DNA of 64,000 nucleotides from Rhodanobacter sp. LX-99 (GTDB lineage Bacteria; Pseudomonadota; Gammaproteobacteria; Xanthomonadales; Rhodanobacteraceae): the NCBI RefSeq assembly GCF_018599185.1, contig NZ_JAHFVL010000001.1:62001-126000 (forward strand), read 5' to 3'. The notes beneath the pieces are model-generated. The model was not told the origin of the DNA and did no database searches. It was given only the letters and a program-made list of their open reading frames with translations. This document shows positions 17,580-26,678 of this stretch, in pieces; the first letter of the stretch is position 1; each line of letters opens with the position of its first letter. The position numbers and the translations under genes were made by a program.

Positions 17580-19163
17580 TTACCAGTCGGTAGGCCGGTA
17601 ATCCTTCAGGAACTGGCCCCACACGTGCTCGCCGGTGTTGATGCCATGGATGATCGGGTCGACGATGCGGGCGGCGCCGTCGACGATGTCAAGCGGCGGG
17701 TGGAAGCGTTCCTGCAGCACCTTTTTCGCAGCCAGCTCGGCGGGGTCTTCGTCGGTCACCCAGCCGGTGTCGACGCTGTTCATGTGGATGCCGTCGTTGT
17801 GGTAATCGGTGGCCGAGGTGCGCGTCATCATGTTCAGCGCGGCCTTGGCCATGTTGGTGTGCGGGTGGCGGGTGGTCTTGAAGCTGCGGTAGAACTGGCC
17901 TTCCATCGCCGACACGTTGACGATGTGCTTGTCGCGCTCGCTCGTGCGCAGCATCAGCGGCTTCAGCCGCGCGTTGATGATGAATGGCGCGATCGCGTTG
18001 ACCAGTTGCACCTCCAGCAGCTCCACCGACGGTACCTCGGCCATCAGCAGCCGCCATGAATTGCGCTGGCGCAGGTCGACCTGCTGCAGGTCCTGGTCCA
18101 GCCGGCCTTCGGGAAACAGGTGGCTCTGCGCCAGCAATTCCTCCGGCAGCAGCGGCAGCTGCGACAACTCGGCGGCGCGGCTCAGCCCCGGCAGGTCGGA
18201 AGCGCGGCTGGCCAGCGCCGTCGTAGCGGCCTCGGGCAGGATGTTCGCGCCGCGCAGGCCTTCGTAGTGACCGACCAGCTGGCGCACGTGTTCGGGCAGG
18301 TCGTGCAGCGCGGCGGTCTCGCCTTCCATCATGTGCGCGTAGAAATCCGGCGGACGGCGCACGGTCTGGCAGGCGTTGTTGATGATGAAGTCCAGCCGCG
18401 GCCGGGTGGCCGCCAGTTCCTGGCAGAACGCCTCGACGCTGGGTGTGTGGCGAAGGTCGAGGCCGTAGACCTGCAGGCGGTGGCCCCATTCGCCAAAGTC
18501 CGGTTCGGCCGCGTAGCGCGCCGCCGAGTCGCGTGGGAAACGCGTGGTGACGATCAGTTCGGCACCGGCGCGCAGCAGCTTCAGGCCGGCCTGGTAGCCG
18601 ATCTTCACGCGGCCGCCGGTGAGCAGCGCCACGCGGCCGCGCAGGTCGGCCAGCTCGCCGCGCTTGGCGTAGTTGAACGCGGCGCAGTCCGGGCACAGCT
18701 GGTCGTAGAAGAAGTGGATGGTCGAGTACTTGCGCTTGCACACGTAGCAGTGCTTCGGTTCGATCGACTCGCGCGGCTGCGCGGCATCGGCCTCGGGCGG
18801 GACGTCGTGCGGCAGGAAACCTTCCGGCACGAACACGTTCGGCGTGGTGAACACCGGTTTGCGGCGCAGCGTGCGGATGCCGGTCCGGTTCAGTACGGTC
18901 TCCTCGGCCTCGATCTTGTTGGCGTGGCGCGCCTTCTCGGCCGCCTTCAGCTTGATCCGGCGCGCCACCGGGTCGGGGTGGTAGACCTGCGCCACCGCCT
19001 GGTGCAGGCGCTGGCGATCGTCTGCCGGCAACCGATCCAGCAGCTGGCGGTCGGCCGCTACCGATTCCAGCAGTTCCGCCGCGGCGCGCAGGCGCTCCAG
19101 CAGCGCGGCATCCGCGTCGCCGGGCAGGGGCGTGGGGGCAGGCGTGATCGTCAAAAGAGTCAT
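17580..19163 (-). CDS. SDR-fold protein with N-terminal zinc knuckle
   Basis: 527 aa from the ATG at 19163. Residues 1-135 are helical and charged. A four-cysteine knuckle follows (Cys139, Cys142, Cys157, Cys160; CYVC and CPDC). From about 177 there is an SDR Rossmann domain with the glycine motif TGGRVKIG. The catalytic YxxxK position reads TNMAK, so the usual Tyr is Thr436 while Lys440 is kept. That is unlike ordinary SDR reductases and suggests altered chemistry or a non-catalytic role. A longer frame reaches 19292 but lacks family sequence. It is divergent from the unknown gene at 19488. Confidence 0.8.
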   Translation of the reverse strand: MTLLTITPAPTPLPGDADAALLERLRAAAELLESVAADRQLLDRLPADDRQRLHQAVAQVYHPDPVARRIKLKAAEKARHANKIEAEETVLNRTGIRTLRRKPVFTTPNVFVPEGFLPHDVPPEADAAQPRESIEPKHCYVCKRKYSTIHFFYDQLCPDCAAFNYAKRGELADLRGRVALLTGGRVKIGYQAGLKLLRAGAELIVTTRFPRDSAARYAAEPDFGEWGHRLQVYGLDLRHTPSVEAFCQELAATRPRLDFIINNACQTVRRPPDFYAHMMEGETAALHDLPEHVRQLVGHYEGLRGANILPEAATTALASRASDLPGLSRAAELSQLPLLPEELLAQSHLFPEGRLDQDLQQVDLRQRNSWRLLMAEVPSVELLEVQLVNAIAPFIINARLKPLMLRTSERDKHIVNVSAMEGQFYRSFKTTRHPHTNMAKAALNMMTRTSATDYHNDGIHMNSVDTGWVTDEDPAELAAKKVLQERFHPPLDIVDGAARIVDPIIHGINTGEHVWGQFLKDYRPTDW

Positions 19164-19487
19164 CCGTAGTCGAGAAGTAGAGGGCGGGCGCGTCGCCAGC
19201 CGCCCATTTTGCCTGCTTTTTGACCGGGCTTCGAAGAAGGTAGGCCGGAAGCCCCGATCGCCCGGCCCGACCCAAGCAGGCCCGGAGTTCAATTATTGCG
19301 TATCAACGCACACTTTCATGGCACGGGTGATGCAAAAGTGGCCCCGTGGCTGTCCAGGCGGGACAGCATGAATATCCGGGCAGGGCGGGGCGCTGGCAGG
19401 GTTGAGCGCCGCGACCGTCCACAGCGACGAAGGTTGTTTTTTGTGAGTGTGTCGATAACCGCAAGTGTGCGTGTGCAAGAGGCCGCC
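19164..19487. other. Divergent intergenic region
   Basis: The 324 bases separate the SDR-like gene (minus) from the unknown gene (plus). A run of T at 19434-19441 and a GATAAC box near 19454 may form the promoter of the plus-strand gene. No open frame with family similarity was seen. Confidence 0.4.
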
Positions 19488-20540
19488 ATGGCCAAGTCTG
19501 TCGCTGCCAACGTTCCACCTGTCGACGCCCTGCTGGGCGACCTGCCTACCGCGCATCGCGCCTTGCCGATCGGGCGCCGAATCGTCGGGCAGGGTTGCCA
19601 TGGCACGAAAGTCGATGCTCTCTCCAGCAGTGCCGGCCACAGGACGCGCGTCCGCTTCATCTATTTTCCCACGGTCGACGACAACGACCATCGGGTGGCC
19701 TATCACCAGCACCTGATGGTCGCCGAAATCCTGCTTGGCCGCGTACTCGCCGCCCGCGCCGCCGGCCTGCGGCCGATGGCTCCCTCGCTCGACTACGCCG
19801 CCGAGGCCCGCGCCACGGTGCGGCCGCCGCGGGCCATGTTCCATCCAGCCACGCTGGAATATCGCCGCTGGTACCGCGCCGACGGCACGGCGCGCGCGCA
19901 GCCGCTGACCCAGGAAGCGCTTTCGCTGCGGCTGGCCGCCACCGACGACCTGCCGATGAAGGAAGCGCGCGCCCGCGTCGCGCAGCGCTCGCACGCCTTG
20001 CCGACGCTCGACCAGGCGTGGCTGATCGACCGCCGCAGCACGCCGCTGGAACGGCGTCCGCTCAACCAGGTGGAATGCCACGTGCTGGTCGATGCCCTCG
20101 ACGGCGTCTGGCAGTCTTCGGCCGGCGCCTCGCACGTGGAACGCGCGAACCGCCGCATTGCGCTGCGCGTGGCCGCCGTACTCGGGAGCCTGCTGGACGA
20201 ATACGTCGCGTCGCCGTTCAAGTCCGCAGCCTTGAGCGAAGCCTTCAACGAACATCACCTGGCCCATCTGCGCCAGACCATCGAGAGCTCACGCCAGGCG
20301 GAATCCGCCTCGGGCACCTTGCTGGCCGGTCCCAAGGCCTGGTTCGCCGCCAAGACGGCACGGATGCGCGCCGAACATCAGATCGGCCTGGCCATGTCGC
20401 CGGCGGCATCCACCGCGATGCGCCTGTCGGGACGCCCGGTGGTCGCCGTGGTCGGGGGCCGCCTGCACACGTTCGTGGACGGCCGGCGTCCCGGCGCCCG
20501 CTTGGTACCGGCCGTGCCGGTCTACGCCACGTTCGGCTGA
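19488..20540 (+). CDS. Hypothetical protein, no family recognised
   Basis: 350 aa from the ATG at 19488, which has AAGAGG at good spacing; the frame is open 64 codons further upstream but with a different composition. The protein is basic, soluble and without a signal peptide, membrane helix or cysteine cluster. It has a YFPTVDDNDHRVAYHQHL segment near 60-80, and many Arg residues. Coding is supported by length and third-position GC. I cannot propose a function. Its divergent partner is the zinc-knuckle SDR protein. Confidence 0.65.
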   Translation: MAKSVAANVPPVDALLGDLPTAHRALPIGRRIVGQGCHGTKVDALSSSAGHRTRVRFIYFPTVDDNDHRVAYHQHLMVAEILLGRVLAARAAGLRPMAPSLDYAAEARATVRPPRAMFHPATLEYRRWYRADGTARAQPLTQEALSLRLAATDDLPMKEARARVAQRSHALPTLDQAWLIDRRSTPLERRPLNQVECHVLVDALDGVWQSSAGASHVERANRRIALRVAAVLGSLLDEYVASPFKSAALSEAFNEHHLAHLRQTIESSRQAESASGTLLAGPKAWFAAKTARMRAEHQIGLAMSPAASTAMRLSGRPVVAVVGGRLHTFVDGRRPGARLVPAVPVYATFG

Positions 20541-20746
20541 ACAGGACGTCGATCCATCCCTGATCCATCCGGTTGCCGGGTGCGTAACCGTCCCTGAGTC
20601 CCGCGCTCGCATCCCCGGCGGCCTGGTTCGCCCGACGACTACAGACACGGCGCGCAACCTGCTGTTCACTCCGAGTCGCGGGTTCCGCTCAAGACTCCGT
20701 TCGTGTCGATGGGCACCGCCAGAATCCGCGCGCTCCTTCCGCCCAT

Positions 20747-20771
20747 CCTTCGACAGGCTCAGGACGAACGG
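20747..20771. repeat. REP-like intergenic repeat
   Basis: The 25-base stretch CCTTCGACAGGCTCAGG followed by ACGAACGG is a form seen many times in proteobacterial intergenic DNA (from general knowledge). It contains short TTCG/CGAA arms. It lies downstream of the hypothetical gene and of the convergent barrel gene. Confidence 0.55.
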
Positions 20772-20817
20772 TAGGGGATGTCGCCCCCGGCCTCGAAACC
20801 CGGGCCGTGATGGGCCC

Positions 20818-21840
20818 TCAGTGCACGTAATTGAAGGCCACCGCCGGCGTGATCGTGGTCGCGGTGTTGTGCCCGCCGGTGATCACGCGGGTGCCGAACA
20901 GCACGCCGAGCGTGGGACTCCAGCTGTATTCGATCGCCGGGGCGAAGCCGAACGCCTCGCTGGAACGGCCGTCCAGACGCAAAGCAGGCAAGCCGCCGGC
21001 ATCGTGCAGGTCGTGGCCGCGCACGCGGGCACCGTGGCTGCGCCGGTAGGTGACGTCGAGCGCCAGCACCCAGCGCTGGCTGAGGCTGTATTCCCAGGCT
21101 GCATTGACGAAGAATGAACTGCCGGGCCGGGCGTGTCCGCGGAAACCGTCCGGCGTGCCGTAGACGCTGGCGTCCTCGAGCTGCGCCCGCGTCGAGAACG
21201 ACTTCGCCACGTTGAAGCGCATGCGCAGGATGCGGCCGTTGGACAACCAGAAATACGTCTGCGTGTTGACCTGCAGCGTAGTGGTGGTGGCGCCGCTGCC
21301 CAGGCCATTGCCGGGTCGCCGGCCCAGCCGGTCGTACTTGCCGGTCGGCAGGGTTTCCTGCAGCTGCAGCGAGACCGTGGGCCGCGAACTGCCCGCCGGC
21401 ACATCGGTCAGCCGGTACTGCGCCTGCACGCTGACGTCGCCCAGCCCGATGCCGCTGCTGTCGCCAGGGCCGTCCATGCGGTTGTAGCCCAACACCGGCA
21501 CCAGGCCGACCGTCAGCCGGTCGGTGAGGCCGTAGAGCATGTAGGTGAGCGAACCGTAGCCGTCGGCGTGCGGCGAGGACACGTCATAGACATAAGGCTC
21601 GATCAGAATGTGGCCGCGCGGCAGCGTCGCGGCGGAATTCGCCAGCATCGGCCCGGTCCACCAGGCATCGTCCTGCGACTGGCGCGGCATCGACGCCGCG
21701 GACAGCGGCACGACGGCGCGGGACGGTACGTCCTGCGCCAGTGCAACGAGCGGCAACAGGGCAGCGCAGGACAGGCTCCATGCCAGCCGGCGCAAGCAGC
21801 GCCGGTGCGGAGTTCGAGGTGCTTCCGGGTGCATCGTCAT
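20818..21840 (-). CDS. Outer-membrane beta-barrel protein (MetA-pathway phenol-degradation type)
   Basis: 340 aa with a long signal peptide (basic start, hydrophobic 18-35, cleavage near ALA-QD). The mature part is a run of alternating beta strands with aromatic and glycine residues, including LTYMLYGLTDRLTVGLVPV and ETLPTGKYDRLGRR, the latter typical of the transporter family first linked to phenol degradation. It ends in a terminal strand (FNYVH). The family sits in the outer membrane; transported solute unknown. The gene stands alone. Confidence 0.75.
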   Translation of the reverse strand: MTMHPEAPRTPHRRCLRRLAWSLSCAALLPLVALAQDVPSRAVVPLSAASMPRQSQDDAWWTGPMLANSAATLPRGHILIEPYVYDVSSPHADGYGSLTYMLYGLTDRLTVGLVPVLGYNRMDGPGDSSGIGLGDVSVQAQYRLTDVPAGSSRPTVSLQLQETLPTGKYDRLGRRPGNGLGSGATTTTLQVNTQTYFWLSNGRILRMRFNVAKSFSTRAQLEDASVYGTPDGFRGHARPGSSFFVNAAWEYSLSQRWVLALDVTYRRSHGARVRGHDLHDAGGLPALRLDGRSSEAFGFAPAIEYSWSPTLGVLFGTRVITGGHNTATTITPAVAFNYVH

Positions 21841-22330
21841 GGATTGTCTCGTGTAGCAGTCTGAAAAACGGTTCGGTACCGGCCACGGTCCGCGTCTTCC
21901 GCGGAGTTGCCTGCCGGCTGCGCATCACACGCCATTGCGGCGTCCGGCGCCTGTGCCGGAAGGCGTGCCAGCAACATCGGGGGCGCCCTCAGGATCGGCT
22001 TTTCGCGCCGGCCGCGCACTCCGTTTCTTGCGCCGCGACGGCGCTGCGCCTGCAGGCAGGTCATCCGCCAAACCCGCGGTCGACAACATCTCTGCGTCAG
22101 CTCATTGCTGATCTCAATGGCGGTACGGCGTCACAACACGGCTCGCAGCTGGAGCGCAGCTACTTCGCGGCGCCGTATCGCTACGGCGCCGCTCCCGTCT
22201 TCCCGAGCCGCATCCAAGGCGCGGAGGACGGAGTTCTTATCGCGTCGTTCTGCGCCACGCAAGACGCCCGCGTTTGAGAACCGCCCGCGGAACGCACAAA
22301 CTCGAAGCATTCCATACCAGGAGGCAGACC
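21841..22330. other. Long intergenic region upstream of redoxin gene
   Basis: 490 bases between divergent genes. Several open frames cross it but none has a good start, family motif or consistent codon bias. It contains a perfect GC-rich hairpin at 22167-22192, listed separately. I see nothing else that can be named. Confidence 0.5.
22167..22192. other. Perfect 11-bp hairpin with TCGC loop
   Basis: Arms GCGGCGCCGTA (22167-22177) and TACGGCGCCGC (22182-22192) close a four-base loop. There is no T run. It lies about 140 bases upstream of the redoxin start and could be a leader structure or a terminator of an unseen transcript. Confidence 0.45.
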
Positions 22331-22834
22331 ATGACGACAGGGCAGCTTGCGCCACCGTGGCAGGTGTCGCGCTGGTTCAACAGTGCGCCGCTGACCCTGG
22401 CCGATCTGCGCGGCCGCGTGGTCGTCGCGCACGCTTTCCAGATGCTGTGCCCGGGTTGCGCCGTGCACGCGCTGCCGCAGATGCAGCGCGTGCGACAGAC
22501 TTTTCCTGCCGACCGCGTGGCGGTGATCGGGCTGCATACGGTGTTCGAGCATCACGAGGCGCAAGGGCCGCTGGCGCTGGAAGCGTTCCTGTACGAATAC
22601 CGCTATGCGTTTCCCGTCGGCGTGGACGCGCACGCCAATGGCGACCCCTTGCCCCTGACGATGCGCACCTACGCCATGCAAGGCACGCCCACGCTCATGC
22701 TGATCGATGCGCAGGGGCGGCTGCGCGAACAGCATTTCGGGGTGCTGGATGATCTGGTACTGGGCGTGGCGCTGGGCAGGTTGCTGGGGGAGGTCGATGC
22801 CGCGAAAGCCGGGGCGATCGGGGCGTATCCGTGA
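22331..22834 (+). CDS. Thioredoxin-fold redoxin (AhpC/TSA-like)
   Basis: 167 aa from the ATG at 22331, which follows a strong AGGAGG. The sequence has the redoxin start LADLRGRVVVAHAFQMLCPGC with the CPGC active site at Cys40-Cys43, then VIGLHTVFEH and the cis-proline loop QGTPTLMLID. No signal peptide, so a cytoplasmic thiol oxidoreductase or peroxidase is likely. The substrate is unknown. Confidence 0.85.
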   Translation: MTTGQLAPPWQVSRWFNSAPLTLADLRGRVVVAHAFQMLCPGCAVHALPQMQRVRQTFPADRVAVIGLHTVFEHHEAQGPLALEAFLYEYRYAFPVGVDAHANGDPLPLTMRTYAMQGTPTLMLIDAQGRLREQHFGVLDDLVLGVALGRLLGEVDAAKAGAIGAYP

Positions 22835-22962
22835 ACCTGGAACCTGGTACGGGCGATGCTTGCCTGGGCGCCTCGCGGGAATGACCAGAGCGGCGATCTC
22901 GTGTTCACCTGCAGGACATCTTGAAGCCCTAAAACTCCATCGTTTGAACAGCGGGAGCAGTA

Positions 22963-24129
22963 GTGCGACACGACAAATCCGAAAACACCGCCCGCTGGAG
23001 CAGGGCGCGTACCCACATGGCACGTTGGGGTTTGTTGTTGCTCACCTGCGCAGGTCCGGCGGGCACGGTGCCTGCCCACGGCACCACGGTACGTAGCGGC
23101 GGAAGCGCAACCCCACAGCGGATGGCCATCCAGGTCAACGACGACCGCATGACGGTGACGATGGCCGGCGCGCCGCAAATCTACCTGTACGGCGTGATCG
23201 ACGCCGACGCGCCGCAGCGCTTCGAAACGCTGGTGAAGTCGGGGAAGATTCCGCCCGGGTCCGACATCTATCTGAATTCCGCGCAGGGCGACCTGGCTGC
23301 CGGCATGGCGCTGGGGCGACTGTTCCGCGCCGGTGCCATGACGACGCATCTTGGAACGCCGCGGCGCAAAGGCCGTGCCGGGTATCGGGGCATCAAGGCA
23401 GCCGTCTGCAGCGGAGCCTGTGCCTATGCCTACTTCGGCGGCCTTTACCGGTGGGCACCCACCGGCAGCGACCGCATTGGCCTGATCCGCCACCAGGCCG
23501 CAGGCACCGCGCAGGTCCGGTCGACGAGCAGCGAGATGGACGCATACCTGAAAGACATGGGCATCGACCTCGACGCGCTCGCGCCGCTGCCGACGTCATC
23601 GACCGATTCGCCGACCTGGCTGACCGCGGACCAGATGACCGTCGCCGGCCTGGCCAACAACGGCCGACTCCCGCTCAAGACGAAAAGCTGGCTTCTGCCA
23701 CCGGCGCCTTTCCTGGAACTTCAGCAGGATGATCGCGACGGCAGCCATCGGCTCGTCCTGCAATGCAGGCCGGGCAGCGTCACGCTGACCGCGTACGATC
23801 TGGTGGGCGCAACTCGCGCCAGGCAGATCGCGGCGCACGAAACGCGGTCGTATTTCGAGGTCGACCGCCAGGAAGTGCTGGTCGAGCCGCGCGGTGCGGC
23901 CCGCGCCGTCGATGGCGCGGTCGTGATAACCCGGCCCTATCCGCCAGCCGATCTGGGGCACCTGCTTTCGTCGACCTCCATCGGCGCCTGGGTCGGCGGC
24001 AGGCGCAGCGCGTTCCGCTACGGCGCCACCTTCATGCTCTATCCCGCCCGGCACGCCATCAAGGACTTCTACAACGCCTGCTGGCGCGCGGCGCCCTGGC
24101 CGGTCAAGCCGTCGGCGAAGAAGGGCTGA
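22963..24129 (+). CDS. Periplasmic ClpP/crotonase-like protein (COG3904 type)
   Basis: 388 aa from a GTG at 22963 with GGGAG five bases upstream. An N-terminal hydrophobic segment (20-36) looks like a signal peptide; an alternative start is the ATG at 23017. Residues 75-180 resemble periplasmic ClpP-like proteins: YLNSAQGDLAAGMALGRLF (103-121), then CSGAC (149-153), and IRHQ with His177. Ser150 would be the nucleophile and His177 the base by analogy. The C-terminal 200 residues match nothing I know. Function unknown; no protease partner nearby. Confidence 0.65.
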   Translation: MRHDKSENTARWSRARTHMARWGLLLLTCAGPAGTVPAHGTTVRSGGSATPQRMAIQVNDDRMTVTMAGAPQIYLYGVIDADAPQRFETLVKSGKIPPGSDIYLNSAQGDLAAGMALGRLFRAGAMTTHLGTPRRKGRAGYRGIKAAVCSGACAYAYFGGLYRWAPTGSDRIGLIRHQAAGTAQVRSTSSEMDAYLKDMGIDLDALAPLPTSSTDSPTWLTADQMTVAGLANNGRLPLKTKSWLLPPAPFLELQQDDRDGSHRLVLQCRPGSVTLTAYDLVGATRARQIAAHETRSYFEVDRQEVLVEPRGAARAVDGAVVITRPYPPADLGHLLSSTSIGAWVGGRRSAFRYGATFMLYPARHAIKDFYNACWRAAPWPVKPSAKKG

Positions 24130-24436
24130 GCCTGTTCGCGAACAGCCCGCTCGCTGCAAAAAAACGCCGACCTGCATGGGTCCGTGACTTCCGACCTCCA
24201 ATGACCTCTGACCCTTCGGCGGATGGCCGAGGCCGGCGTAGGCTGCGCTCGACCATCCGGTTCGTGGCGTCAGCCATTCGCCGGGTGGCCGAGGACGGAG
24301 AGCGCAACGCAGTCTGCTCGCCGCGGCCATCCCCAGGCCTGGTGGGTGACAAAACCGTCCGGAACTCCCCATGAGCGGACCGCCAAAGGTCCGGCGGGCT
24401 CATGTCCCCACAGTCAAGAGGAATCAGGAAAATCCC
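24130..24436. other. Intergenic region with stem-loop before Oar-like gene
   Basis: This 307-base stretch has no recognisable gene. At 24371-24403 it can fold into a stem-loop with nested arms ATGAGC/GCTCAT and GGACC/GGTCC, ending about 30 bases before the next start. It may be a leader structure. Confidence 0.4.
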
Positions 24437-24829
24437 ATGAACAACAACTCTCCTTCAAACAACCGCCGCGGCTTTAGCCTTTCCCTCCGGAGCCTGGCCG
24501 TGGCGGCTGTCATCGGCCTGTGCGGCGTGGCGGGATCCACCGAGGTCCACGCGCAAGCCACCGCAGGCAATGTCTTCGGAAAGGCACCGGCGGGCGACAC
24601 CATTACCGCGCACAGCACGACGACCGGACTGGAGCGCCAGGCTCAGGCAGACGCCAAAGGTCGTTACAGCATAGGCCCGCTGCCGGTCGGCGTTTACACG
24701 GTGACGCTGGAAGAGAACGGCCGTCCCGTCGTCAAGCACGTGAACGTGCCGGTCGTCGTGGGTCGCGGCATCAAGGTCGACTTCGATTGTGTCCAGGGCC
24801 AGTGCGCACAACTTGCAAGCAAGCCCTGA
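24437..24829 (+). CDS. Orphan carboxypeptidase-regulatory-like domain (Oar-type receptor N-terminus)
   Basis: 130 aa with a signal peptide (hydrophobic 18-35, cleavage after VHA). The mature domain (ATAGNVFGKAPAGDTITA, then GRYSIGPLPVGVYTVTL and VGRGIKVDF) matches the N-terminal Ig-like regulatory domain of Oar-like TonB-dependent receptors common in Xanthomonadales. Here a stop follows after DCVQGQCAQ, and no plug or barrel follows in any frame. It is either a free-standing small periplasmic protein or a receptor remnant. AGGAA precedes the ATG. Confidence 0.72.
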   Translation: MNNNSPSNNRRGFSLSLRSLAVAAVIGLCGVAGSTEVHAQATAGNVFGKAPAGDTITAHSTTTGLERQAQADAKGRYSIGPLPVGVYTVTLEENGRPVVKHVNVPVVVGRGIKVDFDCVQGQCAQLASKP

Positions 24830-25092
24830 TGCAACGTGGCCGGGCCGGTAAAGGTCACTGCCCGGGCGTTCGTTTCGACCATGGAACGCGCGGATCCCGG
24901 TACAGCCGTCGCCCACCCGGCCTGAAGTCGTGGCAGTCACTGATCGCCCAGCGCTGGAAGGCGCTGGGCTTTCCATGCGCGTTCATCAGCACTTAACCGG
25001 CGGCACATCTATGCTCCACCAGGCACTACGGGCCGCTGCAGGTTTCTTCATGGGGCGGTGGGGACAGATCCATTCGAGAGGCGGGAAAGCTG

Positions 25093-26364
25093 ATGAATAC
25101 GACTGGGCCGGCCAGCGTCGTGCTGGCAAATCTTCAACGGATCCTGCCGGACCTGGAAGCGCTTTATACCGACGTGCATGCCCATCCCGAACTGTCGATG
25201 CAGGAGGTCCGGACCGCGGGCCTCGCGGCGGAATGGTTGCGCAGGGCGGGTTATGAGGTAAGCACCGGCGTCGGCAAGACGGGCGTGGTCGGCCTGCTTC
25301 GCCATGGCGAGGGGCCTACCGTGATGTTGCGCGCGGACATGGATGCGCTGCCGGTTGCCGAAGCCACCGGCGTGCCATATGCCAGCAAGGTAACCGCCGC
25401 CGACCTCGAAGGCCGGACGGTTCCGGTGATGCATGCCTGCGGCCACGACATGCACGTGACCTGGCTCGCCGGCGTGGCCACGCTGCTGGCCGAGGCACGC
25501 GACACCTGGCGCGGCACGATCCTGGCGGTATTCCAGCCTGGCGAGGAAACCGCCGAAGGCGCGCAGGCCATGATCGACGACGGCCTGCTCCAGCGTTTCC
25601 CGAAGCCCGATGTGGTGCTCGGACAGCATGTGATGGTCGGCCCGGCCGGTGCCGTCGCCGGGCGCACCGGCGTCATCACCTCGGCGGCGGACAGCCTGCA
25701 GATCCGCCTGTTCGGGCGGGGTGCGCATGGCTCAATGCCGCAGGCCAGCATCGACCCGGTGGTGATGGCGGCCTCCGTCGTCTTGCGCTTGCAGACCATC
25801 GTGTCGCGCGAGCTTGCCGCCGCAGAGTCGGCAGTGGTCACCGTCGGCGCGCTGCAGGCCGGTACCAAGGAAAACGTGATCCCCGACGAGGCGATCATCA
25901 AGCTCAACGTGCGCACCTTCGACGAAGGCGTGCGCCAGCGCGTGCTGGCAGCGATAACGCGCATCGTGAATGCCGAGGCCGCGGCCTCCGGTGCGCCACG
26001 ACCGCCGGAGATCACGCCACTGGACAGCTATGACCTGGTGGTCAACGACCAGGCGGCAAGCGCGCGCGTGGTCGAGGCGTTTCGCCAGCACTTCCCGCCG
26101 GAAAGCGTGCGGCAGACCGGCCCGGCGTCGGCCAGCGAGGACTTCGGTTCGTTCGGCACGCAATGGGGCACCCCGTCAGTGTTCTGGTTCGTGGGCGGCA
26201 CCGATCCGGCGCTCTACGCCAAGGCCAAGGCGGCCGGCAAGGTCAACGAGATTCCCACCAACCACAATCCGCGTTTTTTGCCAGTGCTGCATCCCACGCT
26301 GGAAATCGGCGTGGAAGCGATGGTGGTGGCCGCGATCGCCTGGCTCGCGCCGGCCGACGGATAG
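25093..26364 (+). CDS. M20 family amidohydrolase (hippurate/amino-acid amide hydrolase type)
   Basis: 423 aa, normal length. The metal motifs are present: MLRADMDALP, HACGHDMHVTW, and GEETAEGAQAMIDDG, where the Glu-Glu pair holds the catalytic base. A later HVMVGPAG and ASASEDFGSFG complete the site. These cytoplasmic or exported enzymes hydrolyse N-acyl amino acids; there is no clear signal peptide. It stands alone, and the specific substrate is not evident. Confidence 0.9.
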   Translation: MNTTGPASVVLANLQRILPDLEALYTDVHAHPELSMQEVRTAGLAAEWLRRAGYEVSTGVGKTGVVGLLRHGEGPTVMLRADMDALPVAEATGVPYASKVTAADLEGRTVPVMHACGHDMHVTWLAGVATLLAEARDTWRGTILAVFQPGEETAEGAQAMIDDGLLQRFPKPDVVLGQHVMVGPAGAVAGRTGVITSAADSLQIRLFGRGAHGSMPQASIDPVVMAASVVLRLQTIVSRELAAAESAVVTVGALQAGTKENVIPDEAIIKLNVRTFDEGVRQRVLAAITRIVNAEAAASGAPRPPEITPLDSYDLVVNDQAASARVVEAFRQHFPPESVRQTGPASASEDFGSFGTQWGTPSVFWFVGGTDPALYAKAKAAGKVNEIPTNHNPRFLPVLHPTLEIGVEAMVVAAIAWLAPADG

Positions 26365-26407
26365 CGTGGCCCACTGGAGCTGCCCGGAAAACCCGTTTAC
26401 CTCATTC

Positions 26408-26432
26408 GTCATCCCTGCGAAGACAGGAATCG
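26408..26432 (+). repeat. Palindromic intergenic repeat, copy 1
   Basis: GTCATCCCTGCGAAGACAGG and the following AATCG form a short imperfect palindrome. The same plan (GTCAT, CC, GCGAA core, GG, ATC) recurs four more times up to 28024. Confidence 0.6.
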
Positions 26433-26500
26433 CACTTCGCCATACCGCATCATCGCACCGGGGGAGTGCACGTGACGGTTTCCTTGCCGATCAAACGCGG

Positions 26501-26523
26501 TTCCTGCCTTCGCAGGAATGACG
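26501..26523 (-). repeat. Palindromic intergenic repeat, copy 2
   Basis: TTCCTGCCTTCGCAGGAATG plus ACG, the inverse orientation of copy 1, with a seven-base stem. Confidence 0.6.
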
Positions 26524-26645
26524 GCTGGGGTGGTGGCGCGACTGCGTTTGCGAAAACACGGCCAGCAGGGTGCGCCCTCGCGGAGTCCGTGAAAGACAAC
26601 GGCACCGAATGGCTGCGGTGCCGTTGCGGTTTCCAGCGCAGGGCA

Positions 26646-26678
26646 CTGGATGCCAGCTTTCGCTGGCATGACAGGCAG
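26646..26678 (-). terminator. Palindromic repeat, copy 3, possible fadA terminator
   Basis: The core TGCCAGC-TTTC-GCTGGCA (26651-26668) is a seven-base stem with a GAAA loop on the minus strand. It starts a few bases past the thiolase stop on that strand, so it may end the fad transcript. Confidence 0.5.

Noticed and set aside
21741..22277. Plus-strand frame of 178 codons before the redoxin gene
   Set aside because: Starts inside the signal peptide region of the opposite barrel gene and has mixed composition with no motif.
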